A DNA stretch of 64,000 bases from Amblyornis subalaris (taxonomy: Eukaryota; Chordata; Aves; Passeriformes; Ptilonorhynchidae). Within the stretch, counting starts at the first letter, position 1. Each line of letters starts with the position of its first letter. Shown here piece by piece: positions 1 through 14,158 of this stretch. The translations under genes and the position numbers were made by a program. The DNA lies in the NCBI GenBank assembly GCA_018881555.1, contig JACAXG010000124.1, forward strand, positions 62,001 to 126,000, in the 5' to 3' direction. Below the pieces are notes generated by a model. The model saw only the letters and a list, made by a program, of their open reading frames with translations, was not told the DNA's origin and did not search any database.

Positions 1-3000
1 GTTTTAATTTAACATAGTTTCTCATGGAAATTAAATCTGAAGAGAAACATGTTTTTGTTGACATTGCTAGAGTTGAGATTTTCATTCTGCTTTGGGAATG
101 ATATTGACATATTTATCTTGCAGCTTTTTTCTTATCTCTTCACCAGCTAAGATTCTGAAATGTAATCTCACTTTCATTAATTACTTTTACAAAAAACCTC
201 ATGTTTATGAGAAAGTAAAATGATACGAGCAAATTTAACCAGCCACTATGAGTGTAACTATCAAGGAGTATGCTTGGTTGTGTACACTGTGCCTGGAAAT
301 GAAACTGAAAGAGGTGAAAAACAGTCTGGATTTACACAGATACTACTATCCACACTTCTCTAAGCTTTATTTGTAAGTGTATGTGTTTAATTTTCTGAAG
401 CTAAATTTTGTGAACTCTGATCCAATTCCTGAGGCACTGTGCACCTATAAAAGCTTTATATTTACTTCTCCAGGACACAGGATGAGGAGAACAGTAGTAT
501 TATATTTACTTCCAATATCATGTGCCAAAACCACACTTAGAAAAGCAGCCCATGCTTTTCAGAGTAAATCAACCTTTTCTGTATGCAGATAGGGTATTTC
601 TAAAGTGACAAAATAAATTGCTAAATTTTTCACAGTGAAGAACTTAGGCATCACCCTCAAACGTGCAACCTTAAAGAAACCACATCATTTCCAAGTTCTG
701 CATTTATTGGCTCAAGTGCTGTAGCTTCACACAGTATCCTTTTTCAAGTCTCTAGACCAAGAAACACCTTTAGCTCATGGCCAATATTTAGACTTAAAGG
801 AACTACAAGAATACAAATAAAGAACAATGTACATCCCCTGTCCACACGTACTCCTTGTCATTCGTTCTGGTGAATAAGAAACAAAAGAATTCCCTAATTT
901 GCCTTACGAGATTTCACAAGAGCCACACCAGATGCAGATACATTTTTTTGTGTTAAGAGTAGTGCATGGGAGAGGACAGTAAGGTCGCCCAGTTCATTTG
1001 AAATGGAAGACCGGAAGGAAGATGTTGCTGTCATCTGAGTTCTGTTATAGGTTTTCTCTCCCTAGGTCACAAAAGCAAGAGGAATTGGGAAGATCCTTCT
1101 TTCAAATGGAGCTAGGATGTGGTTGGAGTTGACTTTCAGAGAAACTTAGATGCTTTCCTGATACAGGCTTTGCTGTTTATTCCCTCTTAATATCAAATCT
1201 CAGATTCAGCACCTAGTCTGTGCAAAAGTGGAATTTAAAACTCCCAACCTGCATATTCTGAACTCTTGACCTAGTACCATACAGGGGTAGTTAAATAGTT
1301 CAAAGGTGTATACATTTGTTCTATGAGTGTGAATAATAGCATCATACATTTCAACATTAACAAAGGTTTTATGCATTTAGATGCAGACAATCTCTGACAG
1401 AACTGAAAAATGGTTAATTATAACAAAAATATGCCAAGCAATGGTGGGGTTCTTATCAGCTTCTACTTGAAATCACCCTTACTTTCTTAAATCTAAACAG
1501 TCAAACTATTATGGGTAGAAGCAAAGCTAACTCTTCACAACATTTTGAGCAAACTGGGAAAACATTCTATAACTTTTATGCTCCAGAGGATACTTAACAA
1601 ATATAAAGGCTGGTGGCTTAAGCCTGGAAATGCCAGAATAATATTCCCTGAATGCATGTGATCTACCCACACCAGTTGCCCCTTTATGCAAGTGCACTTT
1701 TTTACAGCTTTATTTCTGTGATCCTGCATTAGATGATTTCAACAGGACTCCTGTATTATTTGATGTAATCATAATACTGCATTATTTATGTCTTCTGCAT
1801 TTATTGTATATTTGACCATTACACAGAGGCATATTATCCAGCCCTGCTTTGAATACAAAGCTATGAACTTCGTGTATTTATACCCACTTCCATCTTCTTC
1901 CTTCACACCCAGCTCAATGGAGTACTTTGCAGATTTATTTTCACTCTCCCTTACTGCTAAGACCCATGAAATTAGTGGTATTTTTATCCTCATAGAGAAA
2001 CAAAAAATTTGTTAGAAACAGTCATAAATTTGTGGAATTTACGTAGTACACTGAAAAGTTGGACTATATATACGTAGATTCTGAAAGTCAGCACTGAACA
2101 ATTACAGCAGTAGTACTGAAGGCCCAATAGTCCTGGAAAACTGGCTACGGGTCTTTCATATTAGTTAAAATAAGAAATTATGAATATAAAGAAAATACCT
2201 GAGAGTACTACCATTTTCATGCTTTGTGGTTTCCCTCATCTACAGGAGTGAAAACACCCAAAAATTCTCATGTGTCCCCTAAATATGCCTTGGCCACGTT
2301 TACATAGATAATGGCTAGATACTCTCTTTTCCCTGAAATTTTTAATGCCCCTCACAGTATTATAAAATTCCAATAAATCCCACCTTGCCAAAATGCCAAC
2401 TAACCACAGGCACTGAAGTGTCTGTTACTCTCTCCACTACCAGTGAGGTGAGGCACCTGGCATACAGATTGCCCTCTGGAGATGCCTTTCTATCAGTTGT
2501 GAAGTTCAAAGTTAACATAACTGAGGTAAGGTGAGGGTAGCATTGTCTCAGCTAAGGTTACTTCAAATGAAGGTCTTAATTTCCATCCTAGGGGGTGGTG
2601 GGGTGCATTCAGACCGACATCTCACAGGATGCTTTGTTGAGGCAAAACAACCACAGAAATCTCCCATGTGTGGCACTCTCTTTCCTCAGCTGCCACTCTT
2701 TCCAAAGACAATATTTATCCTTCTAGTCAGAAGTGAAAATGAAAGCTAGTGTGTGACAAAATGTACAGTATGATGCAAAACACTTCATGTCATAGCAAAA
2801 AAAGCTTAAAGTCAGTATGCCAGTGATGATATCATTCATAGACAACAGTTAATTTGGAAACTGGAAGGGAGAAGCCAATATCTCTAGTGTGATGTGATTT
2901 TGTACTGAAAGGCCCTCTCAGAAATGCACATGTGCACAGGAATGGAATTAAAAGGACTTAGTTTGGGGACTGAACACTAGAAAATGTACAGTTGGAAACA

Positions 3001-3498
3001 ACTTTCCATTGGTTGGTGGATGATATAATTTGCTTTATTCTTTAACTTGCTATCAAACATCTATTAACATTTCCTGATCTTTGCAGGCTTAAGCAGCAAG
3101 CTGGATACCAACAGAGTGCTTTTTTCCTCCTGGAATATGCATCTTTTCAAAAAAATTTGTCATGGTTTGCTCTGGTAAAAAAGAAAAATATTAAATTACT
3201 ATTAAACACACCTCTGACTGGATCCAGGCTACAATGTAATGAGCAACTGTGTATTCTGGATGAACTCTAAAGTGCTTCTTGCAGTTATATATTCATCCCT
3301 TCATCAAGACAATCTACTGTACTTCAGGCAGTATACATATATTGCAGTCTGTGTATATAGATGCTGTATATATTACTGCTTCCTTAAAATAACAAGCAGA
3401 GTCATGAAAAAATATAAAGAATAAAGATGAAAGACATAACTGCTTAGTTTGGAAATTAAACATAAATTAAGGTGGAAGAAATTCTCATTATTTACTTA
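1..3498. other. Unique AT-rich non-coding DNA
   Basis: No gene, RNA gene or recognisable transposon is seen. Reading frames on both strands are short and interrupted, and none resembles a known protein. There are no tandem repeats beyond short homopolymer runs. Confidence 0.7.
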
Positions 3499-3555
3499 GG
3501 GCCTGATCCAAAGCTCTTTAAAGTCAGTGGAAAGAACATCAACTGCACGAGGATT
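3499..3555. repeat. Relic of a self-complementary interspersed repeat
   Basis: The segment opens with GGGCCTGATCCAAAGC and continues with AAAGTCAGTGGAAAGA. From memory, this resembles the left half of old sauropsid repeats in which a word like CCATTGAAGTCAATGG sits between inverted GGGCC...GGCCC ends. The right half is decayed. No repeat-library name is assigned. It shares its general design with the segments at 19.4 and 51.8 kb in this window. Confidence 0.4.
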
Positions 3556-6500
3556 AAAAATGTGACACTACAGTTGGATGCTTTGAAAAAATGTCTGGGA
3601 AAGCAGCACCAAAAAAAAGCCTGCTTAGAAGCAGGGAGGGAAAGGGCTTCTTGGATTATCTTACACCATTTTTACCTATGGGACAGTCTTGATCTCAGCT
3701 TACAAGGATGTGCATTGCTTTATTTCATCTGTGCAAGAATGAAGCTTGCTAAAATTTCGTGGCACTGGATCAAGCGTAAGAAAGGGCTAGAGCAGGAAAT
3801 AAAATACCTTGGGTCACATTCACATGAGCACTGCAACTAGGGGAGGACACCTCAAAGCAATTATGTCTGTGACCTCTAGTAAAGGTAGAGGCACAGTCTC
3901 AGCCCATTCTGCAGCTCAGGGCAGCGATCCATGCTCATCAGTTTTGGGAGCACCACTGCCACACCGTGCGTTTCTGGAGGCTCACGCTGCTGAAACCGGC
4001 AGAGATCAAAGAAATTAGCTACCAAACAAAAATCACTGCTTCTCAGGATTTCCAGCATTCTATCCACTACTATCAAACATTTTCACTGATACTAAATGGT
4101 GTATCCAAAGTATAGAATGAGACTTTTGAGATGGGAAGGTTTTTCTTCCCAGTGAAATTTGGTTTTCTGGCTCTTTTGCTTTTCTGTCTTTTTGCTCTTA
4201 TGTTTGTCCTTTGGGAATTGTAACTAAAGGGTTCTCTCTACTAACGAGTCCATCCATTATTTTGACTGGATATTAAGTTATCATTAAATTTAGCACAGCA
4301 CACAGCTGAAATTCAGATATCATTTTTTGAGCACAGAAGCTGTGGGGCACCTACACAGAACACTCCTATAGACATTTTAATATGTTGGAAAACATAGAGC
4401 TTTCCATTTGAGTTCCAGGAGAGAGAAAATCTGACTTGAAAGTGTATAACACACTTGAATGTAAGTCTCCAAGAACGCACAAAATTATAGGATGGGGACA
4501 GCTTTTCATATATACTTTTTCCTATTCCACACATACAAGAGTGTGAAAGTCAGTGATGAATAGTCCTTACAAAAATTCCCTCCAAGTTTTCTTCTCATTC
4601 ACTATTATATTATTTACTCCATGACTATTGCAGTCCACAAACTAATAAAACTTACAGTTCAATGAGACCTTGTATAGGATGTAGCCTCGGTCCTATATTT
4701 CCATCAACAGAAGGTATGATAAAAATAGTAGTAGAGAGATCATTGATTGAAAAAGTCTGGTTCTGCNTAATTGACAATCACAGAATTAAATAATTTATGA
4801 AATTTACTTTATTATATAAAATTATGATACTGAACTTTTCCTGCTCTGTTTTGATTGTAAGTCATCCAAGGAAAGAATAAAGAAGGAATTTAGTGTTTGC
4901 TTGTAAAATCACTGGAAACAGAAACCTGAGCCAACTGAAGTTTAACAGTAAAGAAATTTACTCACTACCACATTGCTACTGTTTAATTGTTTATTACTTT
5001 GAAAACGTAGTCCCAATAGTAACATTAAAATCTGGTTCTAGGCCAACCCATGCACATAAGGTAGAGCTGGAAAAGATCCAGTTAGTTTACTGCGTCACAT
5101 TTTGCAGTGTCAAAGCAGCAAAAGTTTAGTTTAGATTCAAAGACATCATAATACCTTGTTTAAATTAAATGCTGAAAATATAAACAGACTGAGATAATTC
5201 TCTTTTTTTTTACATTTAGACTCATCATAATGGAAACAGTTTCCAATATATGGATAAAACTAAACAGATACAGTGATATTATTCTGGGAAACCAAACTCT
5301 TACCTTCAAGAACCTGTGTCCACCCTGGTGAGTCAGTTGAGAAGTTCAGCTGATTAAACTTCAGCGACCAAATTTAAAGAAAAGCTTCCAAAAAAATGCC
5401 AGCAATGCAAAACAGGTGTGGAGAAACCAACTTTCACATAAAGGGCAATTTTCACAGGAAATGTAGGCTGTTTGACTGCCAATTCTATTTATGGCATCTT
5501 CAGGTTTCTCCCTCTTCCATTCATACTAAAAGTACCCAGATGAGTATTTGGTTGCCCAAATCAACTCCATGCCTTTTCGGAATGTTGTAAAGCAGTCTCC
5601 NAGGAGACAGCTGTGACATTTCTCTCAGCTCTTGATCTCATAGTTCTAGTTATAGAGATGATGTTCCTTGCCTCTGGTAACAATTTCTTCCCCAAAATGC
5701 TGGTATTACCACCTACACATTTTCACTACAGCGCATCAGAGCACGGTGGCTTGTACTCTGTATGCAGAAAGCAAGCCATTCTTTGAACATCCATTTTGCT
5801 CCCAAGTTAAACAATGTGTTAAGAAGTTCTTCGTGTAATATCATGTCCTGCAGTGTATTTCATTCAACACATATTCTGGCACGCATTCCTCAGTACTTTT
5901 CGTTGAGCTATGGCTTCAGTTATTCTCAAGGAGCTGCTCTATTCAGCTCCTAACTCTTCCCATCCACCTTAGAAAAAAAATTCCAACACAATACCAAAAT
6001 AAACCCACAATCAGTCCACAGCATGATTGCTCTTTTTCCTGAGCCATTATCCCACAGCTGAGAAGTTGGCTGGTGCACTCCTGGGAGGGGACAGTGCCAT
6101 CTGCCAAAGGTGACCACAAGTCTGCATTAAAAGTTGGGCCAGAGAAACTCACCGAAACTCCCAGAGCAATACACACGGAGGAGCATGACCAGTACTGCAA
6201 AAATAACCATGCTCTGCCCTGAGCAATGATCACCACTTGCATCTTACCCAGCACCATGTGCGCCTGAAGCAAGCAAAGGCTCCTATCTAGTCTCTGTGTC
6301 TCTGACAAGTTATCATGTAGCCTTATCAAAAGCGGTGAGACTATTTCTATTTTATGTCTTAAATTTGATACTGTACCCCTTTTCTCTATTTTGTCAGCCC
6401 ATCTCCTAGCTTGCAGTCTGTGAAGAGAAAGAGAGTGTATTCTTTTGTGGAAGGCTACCACTTTTTTACAATAATTACTAGATTACAAGACAATGTTATG

Positions 6501-9500
6501 TTTATTTTTAGGCTGTATTATATTGTGTGAAAGAACTTTAGCTTTTTCTTAATGGAATTACTAGAAACATGGCGGTACATGAAATAAAATGTAAATACCT
6601 GAAATTATTTTACCCATATTGTTTTTATCCAAACTGTTCTGAATGACCTCAAACTGCTTTCCAAACAGATGTATGAATAATATGACTTAGCTGCTAAAGC
6701 CACAGAAGAAACTCCTGTACCACAGAATGGATTAGCGCAGATTCTTTTTCCTGGTAAAGTGTGCTTGTTTTGTACTCTCAACAAAATATTTTGTTTCACA
6801 ATACCAGGCTTTTAAGAATACATTAGCAAAGACTCAGTCTCTGTCTTCTGGCCAAAAATGCGTCCTAACCATTTAGAAGATGGTATTGTATTTTCCCTTG
6901 GTTAATACAATATTTAGGGAAAGTATTATTCAAAATGTATCAAGTAGGAACAAATGTCTCTGTCTTCAAGTCTCAGAAGATTGTGACGGCAGTAAGAGAA
7001 ATTTAACATCTCAAACTGCTCTGTCAAATCAGTTGCTATAAACATGTACTTAGGATTATAAGAAGTTGATATTTGAGACTGTATAGAGAAACCACTCAGA
7101 ACAGAACACAGAAAAGGACTGACAGAAGGATTCTTCACAGCACCTGCTCACTTTACAGAAAACCAAGTTGAAGATTCAGAAATAGAGAAGAAGGGCTAAA
7201 GAATAACAGTATATGGCCTATCAAACATTGCAATACCTGCTGAGTGCAGGGTATCGTCACTTTAAAGCAAAAATAATTCAGTTTTCATTTGACTGGATAA
7301 AGTAGCTACCTTTGCAGAGATGCATCCTCATTTTTATTTGTGCTTCAAACACACAGACTAAAAATCATGGTCATAATGTTCCTGCACAGACTTTGGTAAA
7401 ACTCCCCTAGAAGGTTACACAGACTGATTAATGAACATCTCCCAGAACTGCCTTTGGGTGTCCCAAATGTCTTCTGTCCTGCTGCAAATAAAGATGTTTA
7501 AATCTGTGCTAAAGAGGGCCAAGGAGTTGCCCACTACTAATGTGGAGTCCTGACATTCTTGTTTCGTTTCCTACTTTGCATAGGCATAGAGGTAGAAGGC
7601 TGATTGGGCTGCAGTTATAGGAGTTTATAGCTTTCTTTTGGCACACCATCAAGTAAGTCACAAATAACAAAGGAGTTAAAAAAAAAAAGAAAGTACAATT
7701 TCAGCTGGTCTTAAAATAATCTCATTTCCTGGTTGACAGGTACTGAAAAGAACCCTAAAAATCAGATTTCAAACTGCTGCGGTGTCATGCAGAATGGTCC
7801 ATATCAGAATACAACCCTGTAGGGAGCAAGAGCAAAAGTAGCAGCTTTCTTTAGATTTAATGTGGAGAACGACCACACTTTATAGACCCCAACAAAGCAA
7901 AACGTTGGAACAAAGTGCATACCTACAAGTGTGTCATGTTGCAGCTTAAATGACATACTCAAAGGTCAGTGCATGCTCCTGCACTTACCTGTGTCAAGCC
8001 TTTCAGTTTGCTACTCATATGGTAACAGGCATAAAAGAGACTTCAGAATTGTGATGAATTGTATTTCATTTATATATGATCCCCATATTTTCCTGTTCTT
8101 ATTTAGAAGATACACCTGTGTTACTTCTGTGTGTGTAGCATGAATCAAAGATGCTGAATGGAGGCTGAATTGACACAATTGAGTGCTGACATAAAAAACT
8201 CATTCTAATATTTAGTTTTGTTCAATCCAGTTTCATCCACAAAGCAACCAATGTCATGAGTTTAAGAAACAATTGAAGTTGCACATGAGCTCAGGGCAAT
8301 TGTGGTCTAAGGGGAAATGGAATTTTCTGACATTGCATCTCTTGTGTAGAAGTTACATTTATCATCCACATGCCCCTTGGGATGCACTGTGTCTTTGAGA
8401 ACAGGAAAATATGTTTATTAATGTCACTGTAAATAACCTCAACCATTTTCTCTGCTGTTCTTTAGCGATTAATTGTATTTTGCTACTAAATTTAAGCAAA
8501 CTGTGAGGGAAGAAGAGTGGAGTACAGCAGAAACAGTAGAAAGTGCCAAGTTGGAGGAAAACAATTTGAGATTATCTTTCTAGCTTAACTCAGAAAATCA
8601 GAAACATAGTTTAAGTCTGAATTTCTTAGCAGTATTAAGCAAAGATAAAAGATTCCAAACAAAACCACAGAATATTAGAGACAGACTTTCTAAGATGCTT
8701 CCAAAGATGCATTTGCTAAGCTTGTACACGCACTTCATGCCCAAAAGCTCTCATGTTTACACAGATCATGACAGTGCACACTCCACACATAACAGGAGCT
8801 AATTTTTCATTTTAATCAGCCAACGCACAATATACTGCTCCAAAATGGCAAGTTCATGGGGGAGGGGGGTGTTTTTGGTTTTTTTTTAACAAAAGAAGAC
8901 ATATCATTGAACCAAGTGTTTCTCACAGAAGAAAAGAAGACCAGAAAGAATTGGCCAGGGAGGTCAATTAGGCTTTTTCATTCTCATTAAAGTCAGGTGC
9001 AGTTCGCCCAAGATCCTAATGCCAAAGTGGCNTTCTGGAATAAGTATGATGCACAGGACAACAGACAAACATGATTTCAAGGATGTGGAAAGAAATTAAA
9101 TCCTGAATATGCTATTTTATGAAAGAATTCATCATGTTAGTTAAAGTTTGGTTGATAAATTTATTTCAATTTCTGAATTTGCTATGGAAATTAGAATTAT
9201 GATTGAAGAGCTGTGAAGAAAGGAAACACATTTGAAGTCTATGAGGGAACAGACATAAAATTTGCTCCATCTACTTGTTTTGCGTGGGGGTCTCAGTTAT
9301 TTTTCAGTAAATATGTACTTTTGCCAGCTGATCAAATAATTAATTTTTTACTGTAAATAGAAACTTATCTGTAGTTAAGAAACTCTCTCCCCCTTTTTTT
9401 TGGTTCTCCTTTTAAATCCTTTTTTTAGTCCCCAAAGATTAGGACTGGTTTCAGTCCAACCTTATGAGAATCCTTTCATGTTGCTCGTATTTGTATGCAG

Positions 9501-10879
9501 TAATTACATAAAGATTTTCTTAATCCTTACCCACTGATACCTAAGAAGAATTAAGAGCAGCTTTTCCATGAGAGAGTCCAGTCAGCTGTTCCTGCAGACC
9601 ACTTTCTAATGTTTTTTAAACTTGTGTCGTTTGGACTTCCATTTCCAAACAGATCCATTTCAGTAAGTGGCTCATTAGCATCACATAGGAGAAGAAACCT
9701 TATTTTTTTCCTTTTAAAACCACCATATCCTTAGCTATCTATCTCTGGTGTTTGTATTGATATTACAGCCACTTCAGTAAATTGAAGCTCTTCCACAGAT
9801 CTCTACTCCAAATCAGCGCCAGCCTCAAATCTTTGGCTGAGGCAAATGCCAGACGTTGTTTATACAGTGGTAATCAACATGGTAAATTTAGAATATACCA
9901 GAATAAATTATGATAAATTTGCTGCCTCAGGATAAAGATAACATACGGGTACAGTCAGTGGTTATCTCTTAAAAAAAGGGGAAATTGATGAACAGACATT
10001 TTTTTTCCTTCCAGGCTATCAGAATAAATGGGTTTTTTTCCCCTCTGGGATTTGTAGAAAAAGAAGATGGGACATGTGGATCTCATGAACTCTGATGCTA
10101 AATACAGCTACAACTTTTGAAAGACTCTGTTCCCTATATTTCAAGTTGAACTCCATGTTCGTTCCTTAGCATTAAGGGTTGTTTTCTTTCTTTCTTTTTT
10201 CCCCCTGTCATCTCTACAGAGGTCAGGAAATGAACTGTGTGTCATCAGAGAGCAAAGCAGTACAGAACCCAGGGGGCCTGATAGAAATGGTGGTTTTTTT
10301 TCCCACCTCAGCAGCTTGACTTGCTGTTCTCAGACTGGGTTTCAGAATCATCAACTAATGAAAAATCAGTGGTGATGTTGGTTTTGGGGATTTTTGGTGA
10401 GGAGTTTTTTTGACTTAAGCATGTTTATTAAAAAAAATCCCTAACACATCTCTGAGTGTGGGATTGCACTTAGCTTTCCTTCTAAAACTTAGTGCTTGAG
10501 AGATTTTTTTAGCAAAGTTAATTTACTTGGAGATGAGTTTCCAGAAAATATACATTCCAAATGCAAACTATCTTCAGAATAGTCTGACATATCTCTGTCA
10601 AATACTTGTACTGGGCCCAAAATTTGTGAAAGGGAAAACACATGCTTGTGCCTAGCATATAACTTTGGCAAATAATCTGGGTAATGAAGACAATTAGGAT
10701 CTAACTAAATCCTGATCTACTTGCAAAGCATGGCAATCCTCTGTAATAGATTTTAGCTGTCTGTATCAGGACACTTGTGCAAGCAAAATACTGCAGCCAG
10801 AATCCACACACAGCGAATGTACAGTCAGTCCTTTGTTAAACCAACTGGCAGAGTTGCATTTCTTCAATTTCATCTTCCA
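3556..10879. other. Non-coding DNA, no gene seen
   Basis: Unique AT-rich sequence. The longest open frame of the window lies here on the minus strand (5943-6461, 172 codons). It has no recognisable domain and fits chance expectation for a low-GC window of this size. Poly-T and poly-A runs near 8.88, 10.0 and 10.3 kb are simple homopolymers. No transposon is recognised. Confidence 0.65.
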
Positions 10880-10918
10880 CTTCTGCCTTTCAACTCCACC
10901 TCTGCCTTTCAACTCCAC
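10880..10918. repeat. Two-copy tandem duplication, about 19 bp unit
   Basis: The word CTGCCTTTCAACTCCAC occurs twice back to back (units 10880-10899 and 10900-10918), differing only at the first bases. It is a small local slippage duplication with no inferred function. Confidence 0.85.
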
Positions 10919-12267
10919 CAAACTTTAAGTATGTGTTTAAGTCCAACAGGCTTTAATAGGATTTAAACACATGCTTTACCTCACTGAGGAGGAAAGGGGT
11001 TACTCACCTGCCTACTCACTCAAATTATGCACTTTGCCAAATGGGAGACTTTATGTCCTTCTACATCAGACTGGGAGAAGATGTGAAGGTGGAAGCCTGA
11101 AGCCTGATAACATTTATTTGCCCATTCTCCGGGTCAGGGTGAGGACAATGAGCAGGCAGCAGATCTTCATCTTCCTCTTGATACATTTTTTGAGCAGGGG
11201 CTATCGCAGGCAGAACAGATACATCCAGATCAGGGAGGTACCCGCCTACCCAGGCCTTCTCAGATATGCTGAACCCAAATGAAATGCAGAAAGACTGTGC
11301 GCCCCAGAGCTACCTTGGAGGTAAACTGCACACTGCCAGCTGGTAGCACAGGCATCTTAGAAGCTGCTATAGTATTGATTTTAGCCTCCAGAGTGACAGC
11401 AGAAAAGCAAAATTCCATCATCATGTCTTTCCCATTTTCCAGAATATCCCAAGCCATTAAGAAAATATTTGCAGCACACAACATGGTACGGTTACAATAC
11501 CAGGGGCTTTCTGGTGAGGACCTGAAGAGGATCCAGTCATATTCCTATGCAGAGAGGCACAACTCTTGAACTCACCTGAGTTCACCCCAGAGGGCTGTGC
11601 TGCTGAGCATCTACACCCATTGCAACCCAGAGACTGAGAAAAANCGATCATCAATCACTGAGCCTGTTGGAGAGCAGCTACAAGCACTTACTTCTCTGTA
11701 CCTCAGATATTTCAATCTTTTCCCACATGCCTCATTCTCTTTTTTGCTCAGTCTGCAGACCCACAAAACATCATAACGTTTGAGAAAGATATTTACAATC
11801 TCAGGCATGCAAGTGACCAGCATTTCCCTGTGACCTTCTCACCCCGTCAGTTAGCTGTCAAGCTTTTCTATGTTATATCCTTACAGAAATTTTTCTTAGG
11901 CTTCAGTAGCTTAAACACAACCATTCCAATGCTCGCTCTTGCAAAGTTTACATTTGTCTGGAGTGTGGCTGCTCTGTGGGAGCAGAATACCAACTACCTG
12001 GTGCAAGTGCCTAACCCTGTTATCCACAGTTTAATCTGGCAGCACAGAGCACTTGGGAAACATAGCACATTGCTGAGCTGGGACAGTAACTTCACATTTC
12101 TCTTGACACCTGCCTTCAACCAGGAAAATTTTTAAGTTGGCTGCTACCACTCCTAAAACTAAGGTATTTTTACTTTTCATCATATTGAAACACACAACTT
12201 GATAAAGCCTTTTTCTTGTGTTAATTGAGAAAAAATACCCTTGCGTTTGGAAGCCACGTTTCCCATC
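10919..12267. other. ORF-rich non-coding or pseudo-coding block
   Basis: This block has somewhat higher GC and more overlapping open frames on both strands than its surroundings, including 10971-11282 (+), 11279-11569 (+), 11260-11544 (-) and 11830-12135 (+). None matches a protein family I recognise. It could be a decayed gene or transposon fragment, or unique DNA of slightly different composition. The findings discuss the minus-strand frame. Confidence 0.4.
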
Positions 12268-12300
12268 CAAACAAACAAACAAACAAACAAACAAACAAAC
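12268..12300. repeat. (AAAC)n microsatellite
   Basis: About eight uninterrupted copies of CAAA/AAAC. It is likely length-polymorphic. It may derive from an old A-rich retroposon tail, but no element body is visible beside it. Confidence 0.97.
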
Positions 12301-14060
12301 TCTCTCAGAGTTTAAATTCACTCATAAAAATAACTGAAATATGATATAAACAAACCACTTAAAGTGTGCTTCAAAGATGGTTATTGCATTAGCATAAGCA
12401 GGGCATTCAGCAGAAAAAAAGTCTCCAGAGAGAATAAAAAAAAAAAAAAGTAAAACCCAAAAATCTAATGTTAAATTGATTTTCTTACTAAAGGCTATAG
12501 GAATGATGAACTTTGAAACACTTGAAGAAATGATGCAAGAGAACACTGAAAGATTTCCCAGTGAACTGGGAATTCGGACAATCTTTTCCTGATTCAAATG
12601 TTTGTGTATATACACACATATCTAGGTAAATAGATCAATTGCACTTAAGTAAGAAAACCGGAATTGCAAGCCACTGATGGTTTTTACTGGCTCTACTTTT
12701 CATCAGGAATTGCTGGAGATACTACTGTTCCTAGGGACATCAGCTTAGCTTGTGTCCTGGAGCTGCCAAGCAAGCATGGATGCAGGATTGGCAGATAGCC
12801 CTGATAAACTCACTGAAGTGTACTTTCTCTTCCATCAGCTGTGTTCATTTTTTAGGGTACAATCATTGCAATTGCTCATTCTGCAATTAGAAGTTTCAGT
12901 GTGAATAAGCCACACTCAGTTTGAGGAATGACCACTCACACTGGTTTCCTGTTCTATTTTACTGCTTGAAACGTGGCAGCGACTCAAAGTCTAAACCCAG
13001 TACGGGGCCTCCTCATCTTAACTGAGGTAGATCCTCTTGTGAGAGGACAGGCTGAACCTCCAAGAAGTTTCAGTCTTTCAGAGGGATTTGCAGAGACAAA
13101 AGCCAGGTAAGTGCTTTGCTCTTCTTAAATATCCTCCATAAACAAGCACAAGACAGGGAATACAAGTGCTATCGTGGATCATGCTATTTTATAGGTGGAC
13201 AACTGAGGCAGAAGAGTATTTTAAAAGTACCTCTTAAAGAGATTGAAAAGTGTTGAAAATCTGAGCCTAAGTGAACTGGTCAAGTCCACTTACAGAGGAA
13301 GGCTGTGCCTGAATGTGAAAATTAATGCATGTCTCCATGTCAGGCTCATAGCAGTCCTTTTCCCAGCCAATTTGTGCATTAAAAAAGCCTCCATTTGTAG
13401 GAAGTCAGAGTTTCAGATGGGCAATTCTTGTGACTGAAAAGACGTACTGAAAAGTCCAGGGGAATGAATCATTCACCAGAACAGAGAGGGTTTAGCTGCA
13501 TATTCACACAGTAAAGATAGAATATATATCAAAGCCTTCACACTTTTTTCCATTCTGTAGTTTGCTCCATACTTTTAAAATGTATTTAAACTGAGTGACC
13601 ACGTATGCAAAGGAAAACTTTACAAGCAGATAAGTCTTCTAGAGCTGAGTGTCTGCCAAGACAAAAGTGTGTGGTTTATTTTAAAAGGAGGAGTGGTTAT
13701 CACTCAGAACACACTATTTCTGTTTGAGCAGTGAAGGCAAAAATTAATCCTTACAGTTTTTACTTGTTGTAAAAATAGAACTTTCAAGAAATGAAATCAT
13801 ATTTTTTAGCCTATACTTAAATTTAAAAAAAAAAGAAAAAAAAATTACAAATTTTATAGAGGAAAGGTTTTAATACAAGAGGAAGTATATTTTGAAAAAC
13901 TATTTCATGGAGAAATGAAACTCTGATACAAGGAGCTCTTACATACAGGTGTTATGTATTATAATCTACATTGCAGTACTGTGCTATTCACATGAGACCA
14001 GGTACAATGAAAAGCTTCTGGACTTTATTCAGGTTTGTGGGTTTCATTCTAATTTAATTT
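12301..14060. other. Non-coding DNA, no gene seen
   Basis: Mostly unique sequence with A-rich runs near 12.43 and 13.83 kb. A possible spliced segment with an open frame (12980-13106) is described in the findings and is too weak to call as an exon. Confidence 0.6.
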
Positions 14061-14158
14061 ACAGCAAGTCTTACCTCCATAGACATGAATACCTCCACTG
14101 GCTTCAGTGAGCCCTCAGACTTTATAGTGGCATAAATATGAGGTATTGAGACTCTTGC
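14061..14158. repeat. Possible relic of a self-complementary interspersed repeat
   Basis: The order of words CCACTGGCTTCAGTGAGCCC, then TTTATAGTGGCATAAAT, then GAGACTC resembles the right half of the same general class of old sauropsid repeats (sense: CATTGACTTCAATGG, then a TACACTGGTGTAAAT-like word). The left half is not clear. The call rests on remembered consensus words. Confidence 0.3.

Noticed and set aside
3472..3840. A 122-codon plus-strand open frame
   Set aside because: It runs through the old repeat relic at 3.5 kb and shows no protein-like pattern.
5943..6461. A 172-codon minus-strand open frame, the longest in the window
   Set aside because: It has no recognisable domain or splice context. 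In about 64 kb of AT-rich DNA on both strands, a frame of this length is expected about once by chance.
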